Source: Anaerolineales bacterium (GTDB taxonomy: Bacteria; Chloroflexota; Anaerolineae; Anaerolineales; Villigracilaceae). From it: a stretch of DNA of 64,000 nt. Shown one piece after another: positions 8,241 through 18,164 of the stretch; the stretch's first letter is position 1; every line of letters starts with the position of its first letter. Both the position numbers and the translations under genes were made by a program. The notes beneath the pieces were generated by a model. That model saw only the letters and a program-made list of their open reading frames with translations, was not told the origin of the DNA and did no database searches. The stretch is taken from the NCBI GenBank assembly GCA_020847435.1, contig JADLBX010000045.1:62001-126000 (forward strand), in the 5' to 3' direction.

Positions 8241-8915
8241 ATGGAGAAAGTTGTAATACAGGCGGAAAAGCGGGATGTGGTCGGCAAGCAAGTGAAGGCA
8301 TTGCGCCGCGCAGGAAAGTTGCCCGGGGTGATCTATGGTCGTCACACCGAACCGATCAACGTGAGTTTGGATGCCCACGCCGCGTCGCTGGCGCTGGGAA
8401 GAATCACCTCTTCCAGCCTCGTGACGATCCAATTGGACGGCGCGGAATACCCTGCATTGGTGCGCGAGAAACAGCGCGATTTCATCAAGAACCGCCTCGT
8501 GCATGTGGATTTTCTGGCTGTTTCGCTGGACGAAAAATTGCGCGCCACAGTAAGCATTCACTCGGTGGGTCTATCGCTGGCTGTCAAGGATTACGGCGCG
8601 GTGCTGGTTCACAACCTTGACTATTTGAACGTGGAATGTTTGCCAGCCGACCTGCCGGAGCGCATTGAAGTTGACATTTCGGTCCTTGCCAGGATCGGCG
8701 ACGGTATCCGCGTAAAAGACATCCAACTTTCAGACAAAATCCGCTTGCTCGACGACGCGGAAACGATGATTGTTGTGGCGACAATGCCAAAGGTGGAAGA
8801 GGAAGCGGCTGTCGCTGGCGCCGAAGGCGCGGTCGCGGCGGTTTCGCCGACCGAACCCGAACTCTCTGTGGAACGCGGCAAGAAGGAAGAAGAAGCGTCC
8901 GAAGAGAAGAAGTAA
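8241..8915 (+). CDS. rplY: 50S ribosomal protein L25, CTC type
   Basis: This 224-residue protein binds 5S rRNA in the central protuberance of the large subunit. Residues about 1-95 are the L25 domain (RDVVGKQVKALRRAGKLPGVIYG, then REKQRDFIKNRLVHVDF), followed by the TL5/CTC beta domain to about 185, and an acidic Glu/Lys/Ala tail. The ATG at 8241 is used because AAGGAG lies 5 bases before it; an in-frame codon at 8217 lacks a site. A strong terminator follows. The long form is usual in Gram-positive and many environmental phyla. Confidence 0.96.
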   Translation: MEKVVIQAEKRDVVGKQVKALRRAGKLPGVIYGRHTEPINVSLDAHAASLALGRITSSSLVTIQLDGAEYPALVREKQRDFIKNRLVHVDFLAVSLDEKLRATVSIHSVGLSLAVKDYGAVLVHNLDYLNVECLPADLPERIEVDISVLARIGDGIRVKDIQLSDKIRLLDDAETMIVVATMPKVEEEAAVAGAEGAVAAVSPTEPELSVERGKKEEEASEEKK

Positions 8916-8930
8916 ATTTCTTCCAAAGCA

Positions 8931-8963
8931 AAAACTCCCCGAATATATCGGGGAGTTTTTTTT
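8931..8963 (+). terminator. Terminator after L25
   Basis: AACTCCCC and GGGGAGTT form a stem around an A/T loop (about 8933-8956), followed by a run of eight T residues. The A run on its left side could let it serve the convergent NUDIX gene too. Confidence 0.88.
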
Positions 8964-8980
8964 GATTCCTCACGAGGGGT

Positions 8981-9577
8981 TTACAACCCAAGCGCCGACA
9001 ACAAATCTACGGTCATGCGCGCCGTCGCGCCCCACAGAAGTTCGCCGTCGTATGGGTGATAAGCGATGACGGCACGCTTCCGCCCCGGAATTTCAAACTG
9101 CCAGCGGTTGGACGCGTTCGCGAGCCATTCGAGCGGAATCGTGAACACACGCGCCACTTCATGCTTGCCCACGCGGAACACGGTGGGCCATTTCACCACG
9201 CCGACCACCGGCGTCACACGAAAAAACGAGATGGTGATGAGGTTCGCCAGCCTACCCAAAATTTTTACGTCGCGGCGTTGAATGCCGATCTCTTCCTCCG
9301 CTTCGCGCAGAGCGGTTTGCTCCGCGGCAGTTTCGCCCTCGTCGCACGCCCCGCCGGGGAAAGAGACCTGTCCTTTGTGCGATTCGACTGTGTCGGTGCG
9401 GCGCGTGAAAAGGATATGCCACCCGTCAGCCTGCCAAATGAAGGGGACAAGAACCGCCGCGCACTTGAGTTGTGATTCGTTCGTCAGGTCAATTTCAGCG
9501 TAACCGTCTGAGGAGGGTCCGGCGGACGCGAGGGCGTTACTCAATTGTCGGGAGATGAATTCTTCGGTGAGGTTCAT
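8981..9577 (-). CDS. NUDIX hydrolase, CoA-pyrophosphatase-like
   Basis: The 198-residue enzyme has the NUDIX box (GACDEGE...LREAEEEIGI) with the GQVSFPGG segment just ahead, the extra motif of CoA diphosphohydrolases of the NudL/YeaB group. These split CoA or related dinucleotide derivatives into 4'-phosphopantetheine and 3',5'-ADP, needing Mg or Mn held by the Glu residues of the box. The ATG at 9577 is chosen; an upstream frame start at 9601 falls in a palindromic repeat. It is the last gene of a minus-strand run starting at 13,537, though a hairpin separates it from the zinc-ribbon gene. Confidence 0.9.
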   Translation of the reverse strand: MNLTEEFISRQLSNALASAGPSSDGYAEIDLTNESQLKCAAVLVPFIWQADGWHILFTRRTDTVESHKGQVSFPGGACDEGETAAEQTALREAEEEIGIQRRDVKILGRLANLITISFFRVTPVVGVVKWPTVFRVGKHEVARVFTIPLEWLANASNRWQFEIPGRKRAVIAYHPYDGELLWGATARMTVDLLSALGL

Positions 9578-9584
9578 TATCTTG

Positions 9585-9611
9585 GTAGGACAAATTGGCA
9601 ATTTGTCCTAC
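9585..9611. repeat. 27-base near-perfect palindrome
   Basis: GTAGGACAAATTG (9585-9597) and its exact complement (9599-9611) flank one central base. It overlaps the stop codon of the zinc-ribbon gene at 9608-9610 and lies just before the NUDIX start. There is no T run. Confidence 0.7.
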
Positions 9612-10156
9612 GGATCTTCCTCTCGCACCGGGCTTCCGCAATAACCGCACTCGGCGGTAACTTCATCCAGCCATTCCACTTCATCCGGGCGGAGAGCCGC
9701 GCCGCATTGTGGGCAGTGCGTCGGCAGGACAGGTTTCTTCGAGGGCGGCAGTGGCGTGGCAAATTCATTTGCAGACGGAGCGATGGTTTTTAGCCACGCG
9801 TCGATCTCTGCGGCTTCGTTAACCAGCCCGCGCTCTTTGAGCTCGGAAAGCGCTCGCGTTTGGGCGTTGACCAAGCGCTGGAATTGCCGGCGTTCCGCAA
9901 ACAATCCAAGCCCGCGTTTGATGGAGGGAAGTCCCAACGCGGTCTGCCCGGCGTAGATGCGGGCGCGCCCGGCTTGCAAATGGAGGAGCGGCGCGCGCGG
10001 TCCGCCGCGCGCATCCGCGCCTTCGGCGATCCGCTCGAAGAGTTCGGCGGCGCGTCCGAAATCGCCTTTGTCGAAGGCGAGGTTGGCTTCCTGTAAGATC
10101 GGCGGGATTTGTCTTGCAAAGGCTTTGCGTGCCTGGCGATGAAAGCGACGACGCAT
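9608..10156 (-). CDS. TPR-like protein with C-terminal zinc ribbon
   Basis: This 182-residue protein has an N-terminal helical part (residues about 10-120) with alternating short and long residues, resembling two or three TPR-like helix pairs: LAFDKGDFGRAAELFERIAE is the clearest. After a Pro-rich spacer the C-terminus has a zinc ribbon, CPQC at about 150 and CGYC at about 172. It probably mediates protein contacts in the cytoplasm. Its start overlaps the TrmI stop by one base (TGATG), so translation is coupled. No specific function is assigned. Confidence 0.8.
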   Translation of the reverse strand: MRRRFHRQARKAFARQIPPILQEANLAFDKGDFGRAAELFERIAEGADARGGPRAPLLHLQAGRARIYAGQTALGLPSIKRGLGLFAERRQFQRLVNAQTRALSELKERGLVNEAAEIDAWLKTIAPSANEFATPLPPSKKPVLPTHCPQCGAALRPDEVEWLDEVTAECGYCGSPVREEDP

Positions 10157-10992
10157 CAGTTATCTCCTTTTTCAATTTCATTGGATAGTTCAACTCCGCG
10201 CGGATCGTTACCCGGTTCGATCTTGCGTGCAAAGACCAAAAAACCCGTGTGCGCGACCATGCGGTCTGTTGGACGGAGGCGGGTCGGCTCCGGCTTGTAA
10301 TATCTCAGCAGGATTTCACATACTTCGATGAAGGCAAAATGATTCTGGCGCAAGGCTTGCAACACTTTTTCCACCTGATTAAACGTGGGGATCAGACAGC
10401 ACAAGTAACCGCCCGGCTTGAGCGCAGCGCGGACTTGCGCGGCGTAATCGTACGGGTTCGGCACGTCGAGGAAGAAGGAGTCCGCGTCGGTTTCGTCGAA
10501 GCCGCCCACGATGTCGCGCAGTTTGAAGTCGACGCGGGAGGCGAGCCCGAAGCGGTTGAGATTTTTCCGCGCGAGGTTCTGCGCGTCTTCTTTCACTTCG
10601 TACGAAACGACTCTCCCCTCGTTCCCGACCGCGTAGGCGAGGGCGGTGGTCATCGAACCGGAGCCGGTGCCGGCTTCCATCACTTTTTGACCGGGTCCGA
10701 CGCCCATCGTGACGAGGATAAAGCCGATATCTTTCGGGTACATGATCTGCGTGGTGCGCGGCAGGTTGGTCAGCAAATCGGCGAGCGAGGGTTGGAGCAG
10801 GAAGAACGGCGCGCCGAGGTGACTGAACACCTGCGTTCCCCACGGTTTGCCGATCAGGTCGTCGTGTTGCAAGACGCCGCGATGCGTTTCAAATTTTGCG
10901 CCCGCCTCAAGGCTGAGGATGAAATGTTTATGCCGCAAGCCGACGAGTTGAACGAGGTCGCCGTCACGCGCGGTGGATGAGTAGGAATGCAT
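10156..10992 (-). CDS. trmI: tRNA (adenine-58-N1)-methyltransferase TrmI
   Basis: The 278-residue SAM-dependent enzyme makes m1A58 in the T loop of tRNA. The N-terminal beta domain (HKHFILSLEAG, then THRGVLQHDDLIG) is followed by the Rossmann core with MEAGTGSGSMT (SAM-binding loop), VVSYEVKED and the FLDVPNPYD segment, which matches the DxPxP-type motif IV of the family. Length is standard. It is followed 1 base in overlap by the zinc-ribbon gene, and preceded by the fusion lipoprotein after 20 bases, so it sits inside a minus-strand operon. Confidence 0.94.
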   Translation of the reverse strand: MHSYSSTARDGDLVQLVGLRHKHFILSLEAGAKFETHRGVLQHDDLIGKPWGTQVFSHLGAPFFLLQPSLADLLTNLPRTTQIMYPKDIGFILVTMGVGPGQKVMEAGTGSGSMTTALAYAVGNEGRVVSYEVKEDAQNLARKNLNRFGLASRVDFKLRDIVGGFDETDADSFFLDVPNPYDYAAQVRAALKPGGYLCCLIPTFNQVEKVLQALRQNHFAFIEVCEILLRYYKPEPTRLRPTDRMVAHTGFLVFARKIEPGNDPRGVELSNEIEKGDN

Positions 10993-11012
10993 GGAGGAAT
11001 CTTACCATAGCG

Positions 11013-12248
11013 TTATTGTTCTTCGATCCCGACGTTCAACAACTTATCCCCCGGTGCAGTTTCGGTTCCGGGTTGCGCGTCGCGCGGCGTCAACGATGCG
11101 AGTACGTCCATGCCGCTGATGACTTGACCGAAGATCGTGTATTGCCCGTCGAATTGCGCGGCGGGCGCGTAGGTGATGAAGAACTGGCTCCCGCTCGTGT
11201 CTGGACCGGAGTTGACCATCGCCACCATGCCGGGACGGTTGAATTTCAGAGCGGAGTTGATCTCGGTGATCACGTAGAAGCCGGGGTTGCCTTTGCCGGT
11301 GCCGCTCGGATCGCCAGTCTGCGCGAAGAGGTTGGGGATGACGCGGTGGAAGGTGATGTCGTCGTACCAACCGTTGCGGGCGAGGAAGATAAACGAGTTC
11401 ACTGTCACGGGCGCTTGGTCAGCGAAGAGCCTGATGACCACGTCTCCTTTTTCGGTATGGAGCGTGGCGAGGTATTCTTTGTTCGTCTCCACCGTGAGTT
11501 GCGGACAGGTTTTAAATTGCCGCTTGCCGAGCAGGATCAATGCGATGATATCTTTGAAACTGCCATGGTCGCGCGGTCCGTTGTAGATCTGACCGTTGAT
11601 CAGGATCAGCGGCGTGCCGGGGATGCCGATGCGGTTCCCCTCGTCCACATACGCCTGGACTTTGGCGGCGGTCGCTTCGCTTTTGAAGTCGGATTTGAAG
11701 CGCGCCGGGTCCAAGCCCAACGCGGAGGCTTGCGCGAGGAGCCATTGCTCAAAATCGGCAGGGAGAATTTGAACCCAAAAATCGTGCTGAGCGTAGAGCA
11801 GGTCGTTCATCTCCCAAAATTTTCCTTGCGCCTGCGCGGCTTCGGCGGCTTGCACGGCAAGCGCGGATTTGTCGAGGACCGCGACAAGCGGGAAAGGACG
11901 ATAGATCACGCGCACATCTTGCGGGTATTCTTCCAGGAGTTGGTTCGTCACATTCACAAAAAACTGACTGCGCGAATCCTGATAATCCACGTAGGTGGTG
12001 ATGGTGATGGAAGGACTCTCTGCGCCGCGCGCATGGTCGTCCGCGCTTTCGAGCGGAAACAGCGAGGGAGTCTCCGGTCCCGGGGTGGGCGCGATGTCGA
12101 GGATGTTGCAGGCGGGAGGTGTGGGGATGACAATATCCGGCGGCATGGTGAAAATTTCCACCGGCGTCACAGGCGCGGAAGCGGGAGAGGCGCAGGCGAT
12201 CAGAGAAATTAGTAGAAGGCAGAGAGCCGCGCGCTTGAGTAACGTCAT
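11013..12248 (-). CDS. Lipoprotein: DsbA-like domain fused to cyclophilin-type peptidyl-prolyl isomerase
   Basis: This 411-residue protein has a lipobox LIAC (Cys19), a Pro/Thr linker, a thioredoxin/DsbA-like domain (about 80-245) and a cyclophilin domain (about 260-405). The DsbA-like part shows the helical insertion (KFWEMNDLLYAQHDFW) and the cis-Pro loop (GIPGTPLILING), but where the CxxC active site should be it reads VDYQDSRSQFF, with no cysteine. The cyclophilin part keeps FHRVIPNLFAQTGDP and GSQFFITYAP, so proline isomerase activity is likely. It would work outside the membrane as a folding factor. Its first four bases overlap the end of the metalloprotease-like gene (ATGA). Confidence 0.88.
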   Translation of the reverse strand: MTLLKRAALCLLLISLIACASPASAPVTPVEIFTMPPDIVIPTPPACNILDIAPTPGPETPSLFPLESADDHARGAESPSITITTYVDYQDSRSQFFVNVTNQLLEEYPQDVRVIYRPFPLVAVLDKSALAVQAAEAAQAQGKFWEMNDLLYAQHDFWVQILPADFEQWLLAQASALGLDPARFKSDFKSEATAAKVQAYVDEGNRIGIPGTPLILINGQIYNGPRDHGSFKDIIALILLGKRQFKTCPQLTVETNKEYLATLHTEKGDVVIRLFADQAPVTVNSFIFLARNGWYDDITFHRVIPNLFAQTGDPSGTGKGNPGFYVITEINSALKFNRPGMVAMVNSGPDTSGSQFFITYAPAAQFDGQYTIFGQVISGMDVLASLTPRDAQPGTETAPGDKLLNVGIEEQ

Positions 12249-13537
12249 CGGATTGCCTCTTGCAATTGTTCGAAGGAGGTCATCTGTGCGATGGTGTTGA
12301 TGAAATCGGCGAGCGAGGCGCTTTGCGCGCGCAGGGCGCGTACCGCCGGACCGACCGGGTCCTCACCCGCCGCGCCGCCGGGCACGTCCGCGTAGGCGCC
12401 GTGAAAAGCAAAGTATGCCTGATTGAGTTTGCGGAGCAGATAGCCGTTCTCCCAGAAAATTTGGCGGCGGGCTTCCATGTATACCTCTGCTTCTTCGATC
12501 TTCCCCTCCGCGAGCAATTTGTCGGCTTCGACGCGCGTCTCGTGCATTTCCGCGCGGAAGTCAAAGGGCGGCGTATCGTTGAATCCGCTGAGGGGGAAGG
12601 GGGCGAATCCAAAGGCGACCCAGCCGTCCCGTCGGGATGAAGCGGTTTTATCCGCAGGCGGCGCGGCGAGTTCGGGATAATATTTTTCGATGACGAGCGT
12701 CCCGATCTCTGTCCCTGCGATCGAGGCGGCGGTTTCGTTCATCGTGCGGACCTCGTCGGTGACGCTGTAATTGATTCCCAGCGGGCGCAGGTTGAGATAG
12801 TTGTGCGTCCACTCGTGCGCGATCGTGTCCAACAGCCAGGGGAGGTTGGTGGTCTCGGTGACCATCGTGGGGTAAACGCCGACGCCGCCGATGGGAACCG
12901 TGAGCGTGGAAACGTCGAGGGATTCGGCGATTCGATTCTCAAGGGAAATCTGGTCGTCCAGCGTCAGCGTGGGCAACAGGGACACGTTCGCAACCTGTTG
13001 GATAACATCGCGACGCGAGACGATGAGCGCGAGCGGGGTTGGCGTGGTGTGATACAGCACGGGCGGGATGGGTTGTCCGCCGGCGGTGAGATTCGATTCG
13101 GCGAGGGCATCGGTGATTTGGCTTTGAAACGCGGCTTCGGCAAGCGGGGCGAGCGCGGCTTGCCGTGCGAGCAATTCGTCGCGCTGGGCGCGTAACAACG
13201 CGCTCTTTGATTCTTTGTCGGCGATGTTGGGGTCTGAGAAAACTCGTTCGCTGGCGAATTCAACATCCATCAACCGTTGCGTCGTGCGTAGATATTCGAA
13301 GACGATCTGTTTGTTCGCGGCGCGGTCGAAGAGATATGGCAAGCCGATCGCATTCTGTTCGAGTTTGAGCCACGACGCGTCCCACACCCAGGTTGGATAG
13401 TCGAACTCGATGCCGCGCGTGTAGGCGCGCACGCGGTCGGTCTGACCGGTGAGGCGCGGGGTGGAACCGCTGGCGAAGACGACGACCAAGATCGTAACGG
13501 AGAGCAGATCGGCGATGCGAGCGATGCGGTGAAGCAT
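12245..13537 (-). CDS. Exported/membrane-anchored protein with HExxH motif
   Basis: The 430-residue protein has an N-terminal hydrophobic helix (about 8-25), then a long helical region and the motif HEWTH at residues 241-245, typical of zinc metalloproteases, set in LLDTIAHEWTHNYL. A downstream Glu (NETAASIAG) could be the third zinc ligand, as in gluzincins. I do not recognise a named family. The start is the ATG at 13537 because a TATAAT box lies six bases before it; a longer frame would begin inside the repeat-rich gap. It is the first gene of an operon with the folding lipoprotein, overlapping it by 4 bases, suggesting a job in extracytoplasmic protein turnover. Confidence 0.75.
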   Translation of the reverse strand: MLHRIARIADLLSVTILVVVFASGSTPRLTGQTDRVRAYTRGIEFDYPTWVWDASWLKLEQNAIGLPYLFDRAANKQIVFEYLRTTQRLMDVEFASERVFSDPNIADKESKSALLRAQRDELLARQAALAPLAEAAFQSQITDALAESNLTAGGQPIPPVLYHTTPTPLALIVSRRDVIQQVANVSLLPTLTLDDQISLENRIAESLDVSTLTVPIGGVGVYPTMVTETTNLPWLLDTIAHEWTHNYLNLRPLGINYSVTDEVRTMNETAASIAGTEIGTLVIEKYYPELAAPPADKTASSRRDGWVAFGFAPFPLSGFNDTPPFDFRAEMHETRVEADKLLAEGKIEEAEVYMEARRQIFWENGYLLRKLNQAYFAFHGAYADVPGGAAGEDPVGPAVRALRAQSASLADFINTIAQMTSFEQLQEAIR

Positions 13538-13543
13538 GACAAA

Positions 13544-13549
13544 ATTATA
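13544..13549 (-). promoter_or_regulatory. -10 box directly before the HExxH gene
   Basis: A perfect TATAAT on the minus strand ends six bases before the ATG at 13537. A transcript starting at the usual distance would begin at or within the start codon, so the message is probably leaderless. Confidence 0.55.
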
Positions 13550-13624
13550 ACAGCAGGGTTTTATCCCGCCGCAACTCCTCCTCCGCGCGTTCGTATGGGT
13601 ATTAGCAAGCGCCTGAAAAGTCAC

Positions 13625-13800
13625 GACCGATTAAATAACCGCGAAACGCGCAGATAAAAAGGATTTAACGGCGGTTTTTCGGAGAAGTTTATAAAAAGTC
13701 ACAGTTCATCCGTGTTCATTTGTGGTGAATTCGTGATTTTCAAAACGCTCTCTTAGCGACTTTTGCGGGCTTAGCGGTTCAAAACTTAGATTTGAATAAG
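13625..13800. other. Repeat-like gap between divergent operons
   Basis: The gap between the HExxH gene and the efflux operon is A/T-rich and carries strings such as GTTCATTTGTGGTGAATTCG and CTTAGCGACTTTTGCGGGCT, low-complexity phrases of the kind dispersed in environmental genomes. No open frame of interest is seen on either strand. A weak TAGAAT box at 13840-13845 may serve the adaptor gene. Confidence 0.4.
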
Positions 13801-13880
13801 CCGTGCGCCTGCCTTCACCGCCAATTCATATTTGTAGAGTAGAATTTCAGCGCATTCGCAGGCTTTACGGAGGAACCTCA

Positions 13881-15167
13881 ATGATCGAATTTTTCAAGAA
13901 AAGTAAATGGCTGATCCTGATCCTGCTCGCGGTTGTGGCAGGGGTCGCGGCATACGCGCGTTGGGGCGGCGCGGGAGATGAAACTGCCAGTCAATACCAA
14001 ACCGAGACGATCGCGCGCGGCAACCTCACGGCGACCATCGGCGCGACCGGCTCCGTACGCGCCAAGCAAAGCGCCGTGTTGATCTGGCAGGCGGCTGGCA
14101 CGGTGGATGCGGTCAATGTGCAGGTTGGGGATAACGTCCCCGCGAATTTCGCGCTCGCCAATCTGGAAAAGACTTCGCTTCCGCAAAGCGTCATCCTTGC
14201 CGAAGCGGACCTCGCCAGCGCGCAACAAGCGCTCGACGAATTGCGTAACTCGAACACCGCCAGCGCCCAAGCCGTGATCACCTTACGCGACGCGCAAGCC
14301 GCGTACGACAAAGCTAATAATTGGCGCAAGCAACTGAACGGCAAGATCCACATCAAAGAAATCATCTACAAAACGATCGGCAATCGGAAAGTGCCGGTCT
14401 TGAAAGAATATCGGGGTTATGCCAGTGAAGCGACGAAAGCCAAAGCAGACGAAGACCTCGCGCTCGCAAAAGCCAAGTTAGACGACGCCCAACGCGAATA
14501 CGACCGCCTCACCGGCGGGAACGTGGCAGAGATCGCCGCCGCGCAAGCCCGTGTGGACGCGGCTCAGGCAACCATTAATCTGGCGCGTCTCACCGCGCCG
14601 TTTGCCGCCACCGTGACCGAAGCCATCCCCCTGCCCGGCGATCAAGTCAGCGCGGGCGCGTCCGCTTTCCGCCTCGACGACCTCACCAGCCTGCTCGTGG
14701 ACGTGGATGTTTCCGAAGTGGATATTAACAGCGTTTCCGTCGGGCAAGCCGCAACGCTGTCGTTCGACGCGATTCTGGATCGAACGTATCACGGCGAGGT
14801 GGTGCAAGTGGCGCAGGCTGGCGCCGATGTGGGCGGAGTCGTCAACTTCAAAGTTACGGTGCAATTGACGGACGCCGATCAGTTCGTGAAGCCCGGCATG
14901 ACGGCGGCGGTTAACATCATCGTGAAAGAACTGGCGGATGTCCTGCTCGTGCCGAATCGCGCCGTCCGCTTGGTGGACGGTCAGCGTGTGGTTTATCTTT
15001 TAGTGAACGGTCTGCCCCAACGCACGGAAATTACGCTCGGCGCTTCCGGCGACACAGTGAGCGTGGTCGCGGGCGGCGATGTACAAGTCGGCGATGTGGT
15101 GATTCTGAATCCGCCGTTGGAATTTTCAGGTCCGGGCGGCGGACCGGGCGGCGGCTTTGGGAATTAA
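13881..15167 (+). CDS. macA: Efflux periplasmic-adaptor-type protein, HlyD/MacA family
   Basis: This 428-residue membrane fusion protein has an N-terminal helix (about 8-26), a lipoyl/barrel-sandwich half ([20 protein letters not shown]), a coiled-coil hairpin (about 95-235, rich in Ala/Gln/Asp), the second lipoyl half and the beta-barrel domain ([16 protein letters not shown]). It ends in a Gly/Pro-rich tail. The ATG at 13881 follows an ACGGAGGA site. It links an ABC exporter to the outside; in a one-membrane organism it would face the wall. The next two genes supply ATPase and permease, forming a MacAB-like tripartite set without an outer-membrane partner. Confidence 0.92.
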   Translation: MIEFFKKSKWLILILLAVVAGVAAYARWGGAGDETASQYQTETIARGNLTATIGATGSVRAKQSAVLIWQAAGTVDAVNVQVGDNVPANFALANLEKTSLPQSVILAEADLASAQQALDELRNSNTASAQAVITLRDAQAAYDKANNWRKQLNGKIHIKEIIYKTIGNRKVPVLKEYRGYASEATKAKADEDLALAKAKLDDAQREYDRLTGGNVAEIAAAQARVDAAQATINLARLTAPFAATVTEAIPLPGDQVSAGASAFRLDDLTSLLVDVDVSEVDINSVSVGQAATLSFDAILDRTYHGEVVQVAQAGADVGGVVNFKVTVQLTDADQFVKPGMTAAVNIIVKELADVLLVPNRAVRLVDGQRVVYLLVNGLPQRTEITLGASGDTVSVVAGGDVQVGDVVILNPPLEFSGPGGGPGGGFGN

Positions 15168-15171
15168 CGGC

Positions 15172-15849
15172 ATGGCAAACGTCATCGAAGCGCGCGACCT
15201 TCGCAAAGTGTACAAAATGGGCGAAGTGGAAGTGGAAGCGTTGCGCGGCGTATCGTTCGAGATCAAACGCGGCGAGGTGGTCGCGATCATGGGTCCTTCC
15301 GGTTCGGGCAAGTCTACATTGATGAACACGCTCGGCTGTTTGGACCGCCCCACCTCCGGCGAATACGTGCTGGACGACGAACCGGTCGCGTCGCTCACCG
15401 ACGACCAACTCGCCGACATCCGCAACCGCAAGGTCGGTTTTGTCTTCCAAAGTTTCAACCTGCTCTCGCGTCAAACCGCGATCACGAACGTGGAACTTCC
15501 GCTCCGCTATTCGGGCAAATCGTCCGGGCGGCGTCAGCGCGCAATGGACGCGCTCAAAGCGGTCGGGCTGGAAGACCGCATGACGCATCGTCCCACCGAA
15601 CTCTCCGGTGGACAGCAACAACGCGTCGCCATCGCGCGCGCCATCGTCAATAATCCCGCCATCATCATGGCTGACGAGCCGACGGGCAACCTCGATTCCA
15701 AGGTGGGCAGGGAGATCATGAATCTCCTGCTCAACCTGAATAAGGAAAGCGGCACAACGCTGATCATCGTCACGCACGACCCGACAATTGCGGAGCAAAC
15801 GCAACGCGTCATCCGTCTGCGCGACGGTTTGCTGGACGGCGCCCAATGA
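15172..15849 (+). CDS. macB: ABC transporter ATP-binding protein, MacB/LolD type
   Basis: The 225-residue ATPase drives the exporter encoded on either side. Walker A (GPSGSGKST), Q-loop (FVFQSFNLL), signature (LSGGQQQR), Walker B (IIMADEP) and the H-loop (VTHD) are all intact, in the order of the LolD/MacB group. The ATG at 15172 is four bases after the adaptor stop; an earlier in-frame codon at 15157 overlaps the adaptor. The gene's stop overlaps the permease start (ATGA). In E. coli MacB, ATPase and permease are fused; here they are separate chains. Confidence 0.95.
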   Translation: MANVIEARDLRKVYKMGEVEVEALRGVSFEIKRGEVVAIMGPSGSGKSTLMNTLGCLDRPTSGEYVLDDEPVASLTDDQLADIRNRKVGFVFQSFNLLSRQTAITNVELPLRYSGKSSGRRQRAMDALKAVGLEDRMTHRPTELSGGQQQRVAIARAIVNNPAIIMADEPTGNLDSKVGREIMNLLLNLNKESGTTLIIVTHDPTIAEQTQRVIRLRDGLLDGAQ

Positions 15850-17075
15850 GCATTGCCCAAGCCTTCCTGGAGGCAGTCGAATCCCTAAGCGGGAACAAGC
15901 TGAGGTCCGGTCTGACCGTGTTGGGGATTGTGATCGGCGTCGCCGCGGTGATCGCCATGCTGGCGGTAGGACGCGGCGCCGAGGCGTCCATCACCGGTTC
16001 GATCAGCGGCATCGGCACGAATCTGCTGTTCGTCTTCCGCGGTAGTCCGGATAATTCCATCCGCAATACGCGCCCGATCACGCTCGCCGACGCGGAAGCG
16101 ATCGCCGACCCGTTCGCCGCGCCGTCGGTGGCGGCGGTGGCTCCCATCTTGCAGGCGAACCGCGAAATCTCGTACGGCGGCGAACGCGCGACGGTGGAAG
16201 TAAGCGGCGTGACGCCCGATTATTTTGCCGTGCGGAATTATGAGTTGACGGAAGGGGAATTCATTACCGAGGAACATTTGCTGGGGCGCGCCTCGGTGAC
16301 GCTGATCGGACCCGAAGCCGCGGATGCGCTCTTCGGCCGGCACGACGGCATCACCGGCGAGACGATCCGCATTGACGGTCAGCCATTTCGCATTTTAGGC
16401 GTGCTCGCCTCGAAGGGTGGCGGCGCGTTCGGCAGTGAAGATAACGTGGCGCTGATTCCGTTCAGCACGGCGCAGGCGCGTTTGATCCGCCGCAGTACGC
16501 GCGACCAGGTGGATATGCTGTTGGTGCAGGCGGTGAGCGGCAACGCGGTGCTGATGGCGACCGAGGAGATTACGCAGATCCTCCGCCAACGCCACCGCAC
16601 CCCGGTCGGCGCGGACGATTTCACCGTGTTCACACAACAAGACCTGCTGACCACGTTTCAATCCATCACGGGGATTCTCACCATCTTCCTTGGCGGCATC
16701 GCGGGCATTTCGTTGCTGGTCGGCGGCATCGGCATCATGAATATCATGCTGGTCTCGGTCACCGAGCGCACACGCGAGATCGGTTTGCGAAAAGCATTGG
16801 GCGCGCGCAAACGCGATATATTGATTCAGTTTCTCACCGAGTCGTCGTTGTTGAGTCTGATCGGCGGCATCATCGGAATTTTATTCGGCTGGCTGATCTC
16901 GTTCGCCGTCGGTCAGATTGCGCTGGCACGCGGCACGGCATTTACGCCGCTGGTCGGCGCGGACGCGGTCGCGCTGGCGACGATCTTTTCCGCGGCGGTC
17001 GGCTTGTTCTTCGGCATTTACCCAGCGAACCGCGCCGCGAGTTTAGAGCCGGTGGAAGCGTTGCGGTACGAATGA
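15846..17075 (+). CDS. ABC transporter permease, MacB/FtsX type
   Basis: This 409-residue protein has the MacB-like layout: one N-terminal helix ([22 protein letters not shown]), a large extracytoplasmic MacB-PCD domain (about 45-275), and three C-terminal helices ([36 protein letters not shown], and the last near 375) with the conserved GLRKALGA coupling stretch. It moves substrates such as peptides or lipoproteins by mechanotransmission rather than classic alternating access. It completes an adaptor-ATPase-permease operon. A palindrome follows at 17,090. Confidence 0.93.
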   Translation: MSIAQAFLEAVESLSGNKLRSGLTVLGIVIGVAAVIAMLAVGRGAEASITGSISGIGTNLLFVFRGSPDNSIRNTRPITLADAEAIADPFAAPSVAAVAPILQANREISYGGERATVEVSGVTPDYFAVRNYELTEGEFITEEHLLGRASVTLIGPEAADALFGRHDGITGETIRIDGQPFRILGVLASKGGGAFGSEDNVALIPFSTAQARLIRRSTRDQVDMLLVQAVSGNAVLMATEEITQILRQRHRTPVGADDFTVFTQQDLLTTFQSITGILTIFLGGIAGISLLVGGIGIMNIMLVSVTERTREIGLRKALGARKRDILIQFLTESSLLSLIGGIIGILFGWLISFAVGQIALARGTAFTPLVGADAVALATIFSAAVGLFFGIYPANRAASLEPVEALRYE

Positions 17076-17089
17076 AAATGGATTCGTAC

Positions 17090-17120
17090 GTTCGTCCAGC
17101 AGTTGAACTGCTGGACGAAC
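17090..17120. repeat. 31-base palindrome after the efflux operon
   Basis: GTTCGTCCAGCAGTT (17090-17104) and its exact complement (17106-17120) flank a single G. There is no T run; architecture matches the palindrome at 9585. Confidence 0.75.
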
Positions 17121-17137
17121 AATAAACCGAACCCTGA

Positions 17138-17143
17138 TAAAAT
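17138..17143 (+). promoter_or_regulatory. -10 box of the dehydrogenase gene
   Basis: TAAAAT ends six bases before the ATG at 17150, with no room for a ribosome site. The message is probably leaderless. Confidence 0.5.
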
Positions 17144-17149
17144 ACACCC

Positions 17150-18091
<942 letters not shown>

Positions 18092-18092
18092 C

Positions 18093-18143
18093 AGTACCGC
18101 GAAGTTTATCTCGCTCGGCAGGGCGACATGAATGTCGCGTTAC
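18093..18143. repeat. Dispersed palindromic repeat, copy 1
   Basis: AGTACCGCGAAGTTTATCTCGC is followed by GCGACAT-GA-ATGTCGC (18123-18138) and GTTAC. The second hairpin matches 62430-62450 at 20 of 21 bases; the first part resembles 20824-20846. It lies between the dehydrogenase and carboxypeptidase genes. Confidence 0.65.
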
Positions 18144-18164
18144 TCAAATAACTTAGGAGAAACG

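Noticed and set aside
10977..12212. Open frame of 411 codons on the plus strand opposite the fusion lipoprotein
   Set aside because: It mirrors the lipoprotein gene almost exactly, its translation is Arg/Val/Gly-rich without family features, and the minus strand has clear domains.
17090..17120. Palindrome considered as a Rho-independent terminator of the efflux operon
   Set aside because: No T run follows on the plus strand; kept as a repeat.
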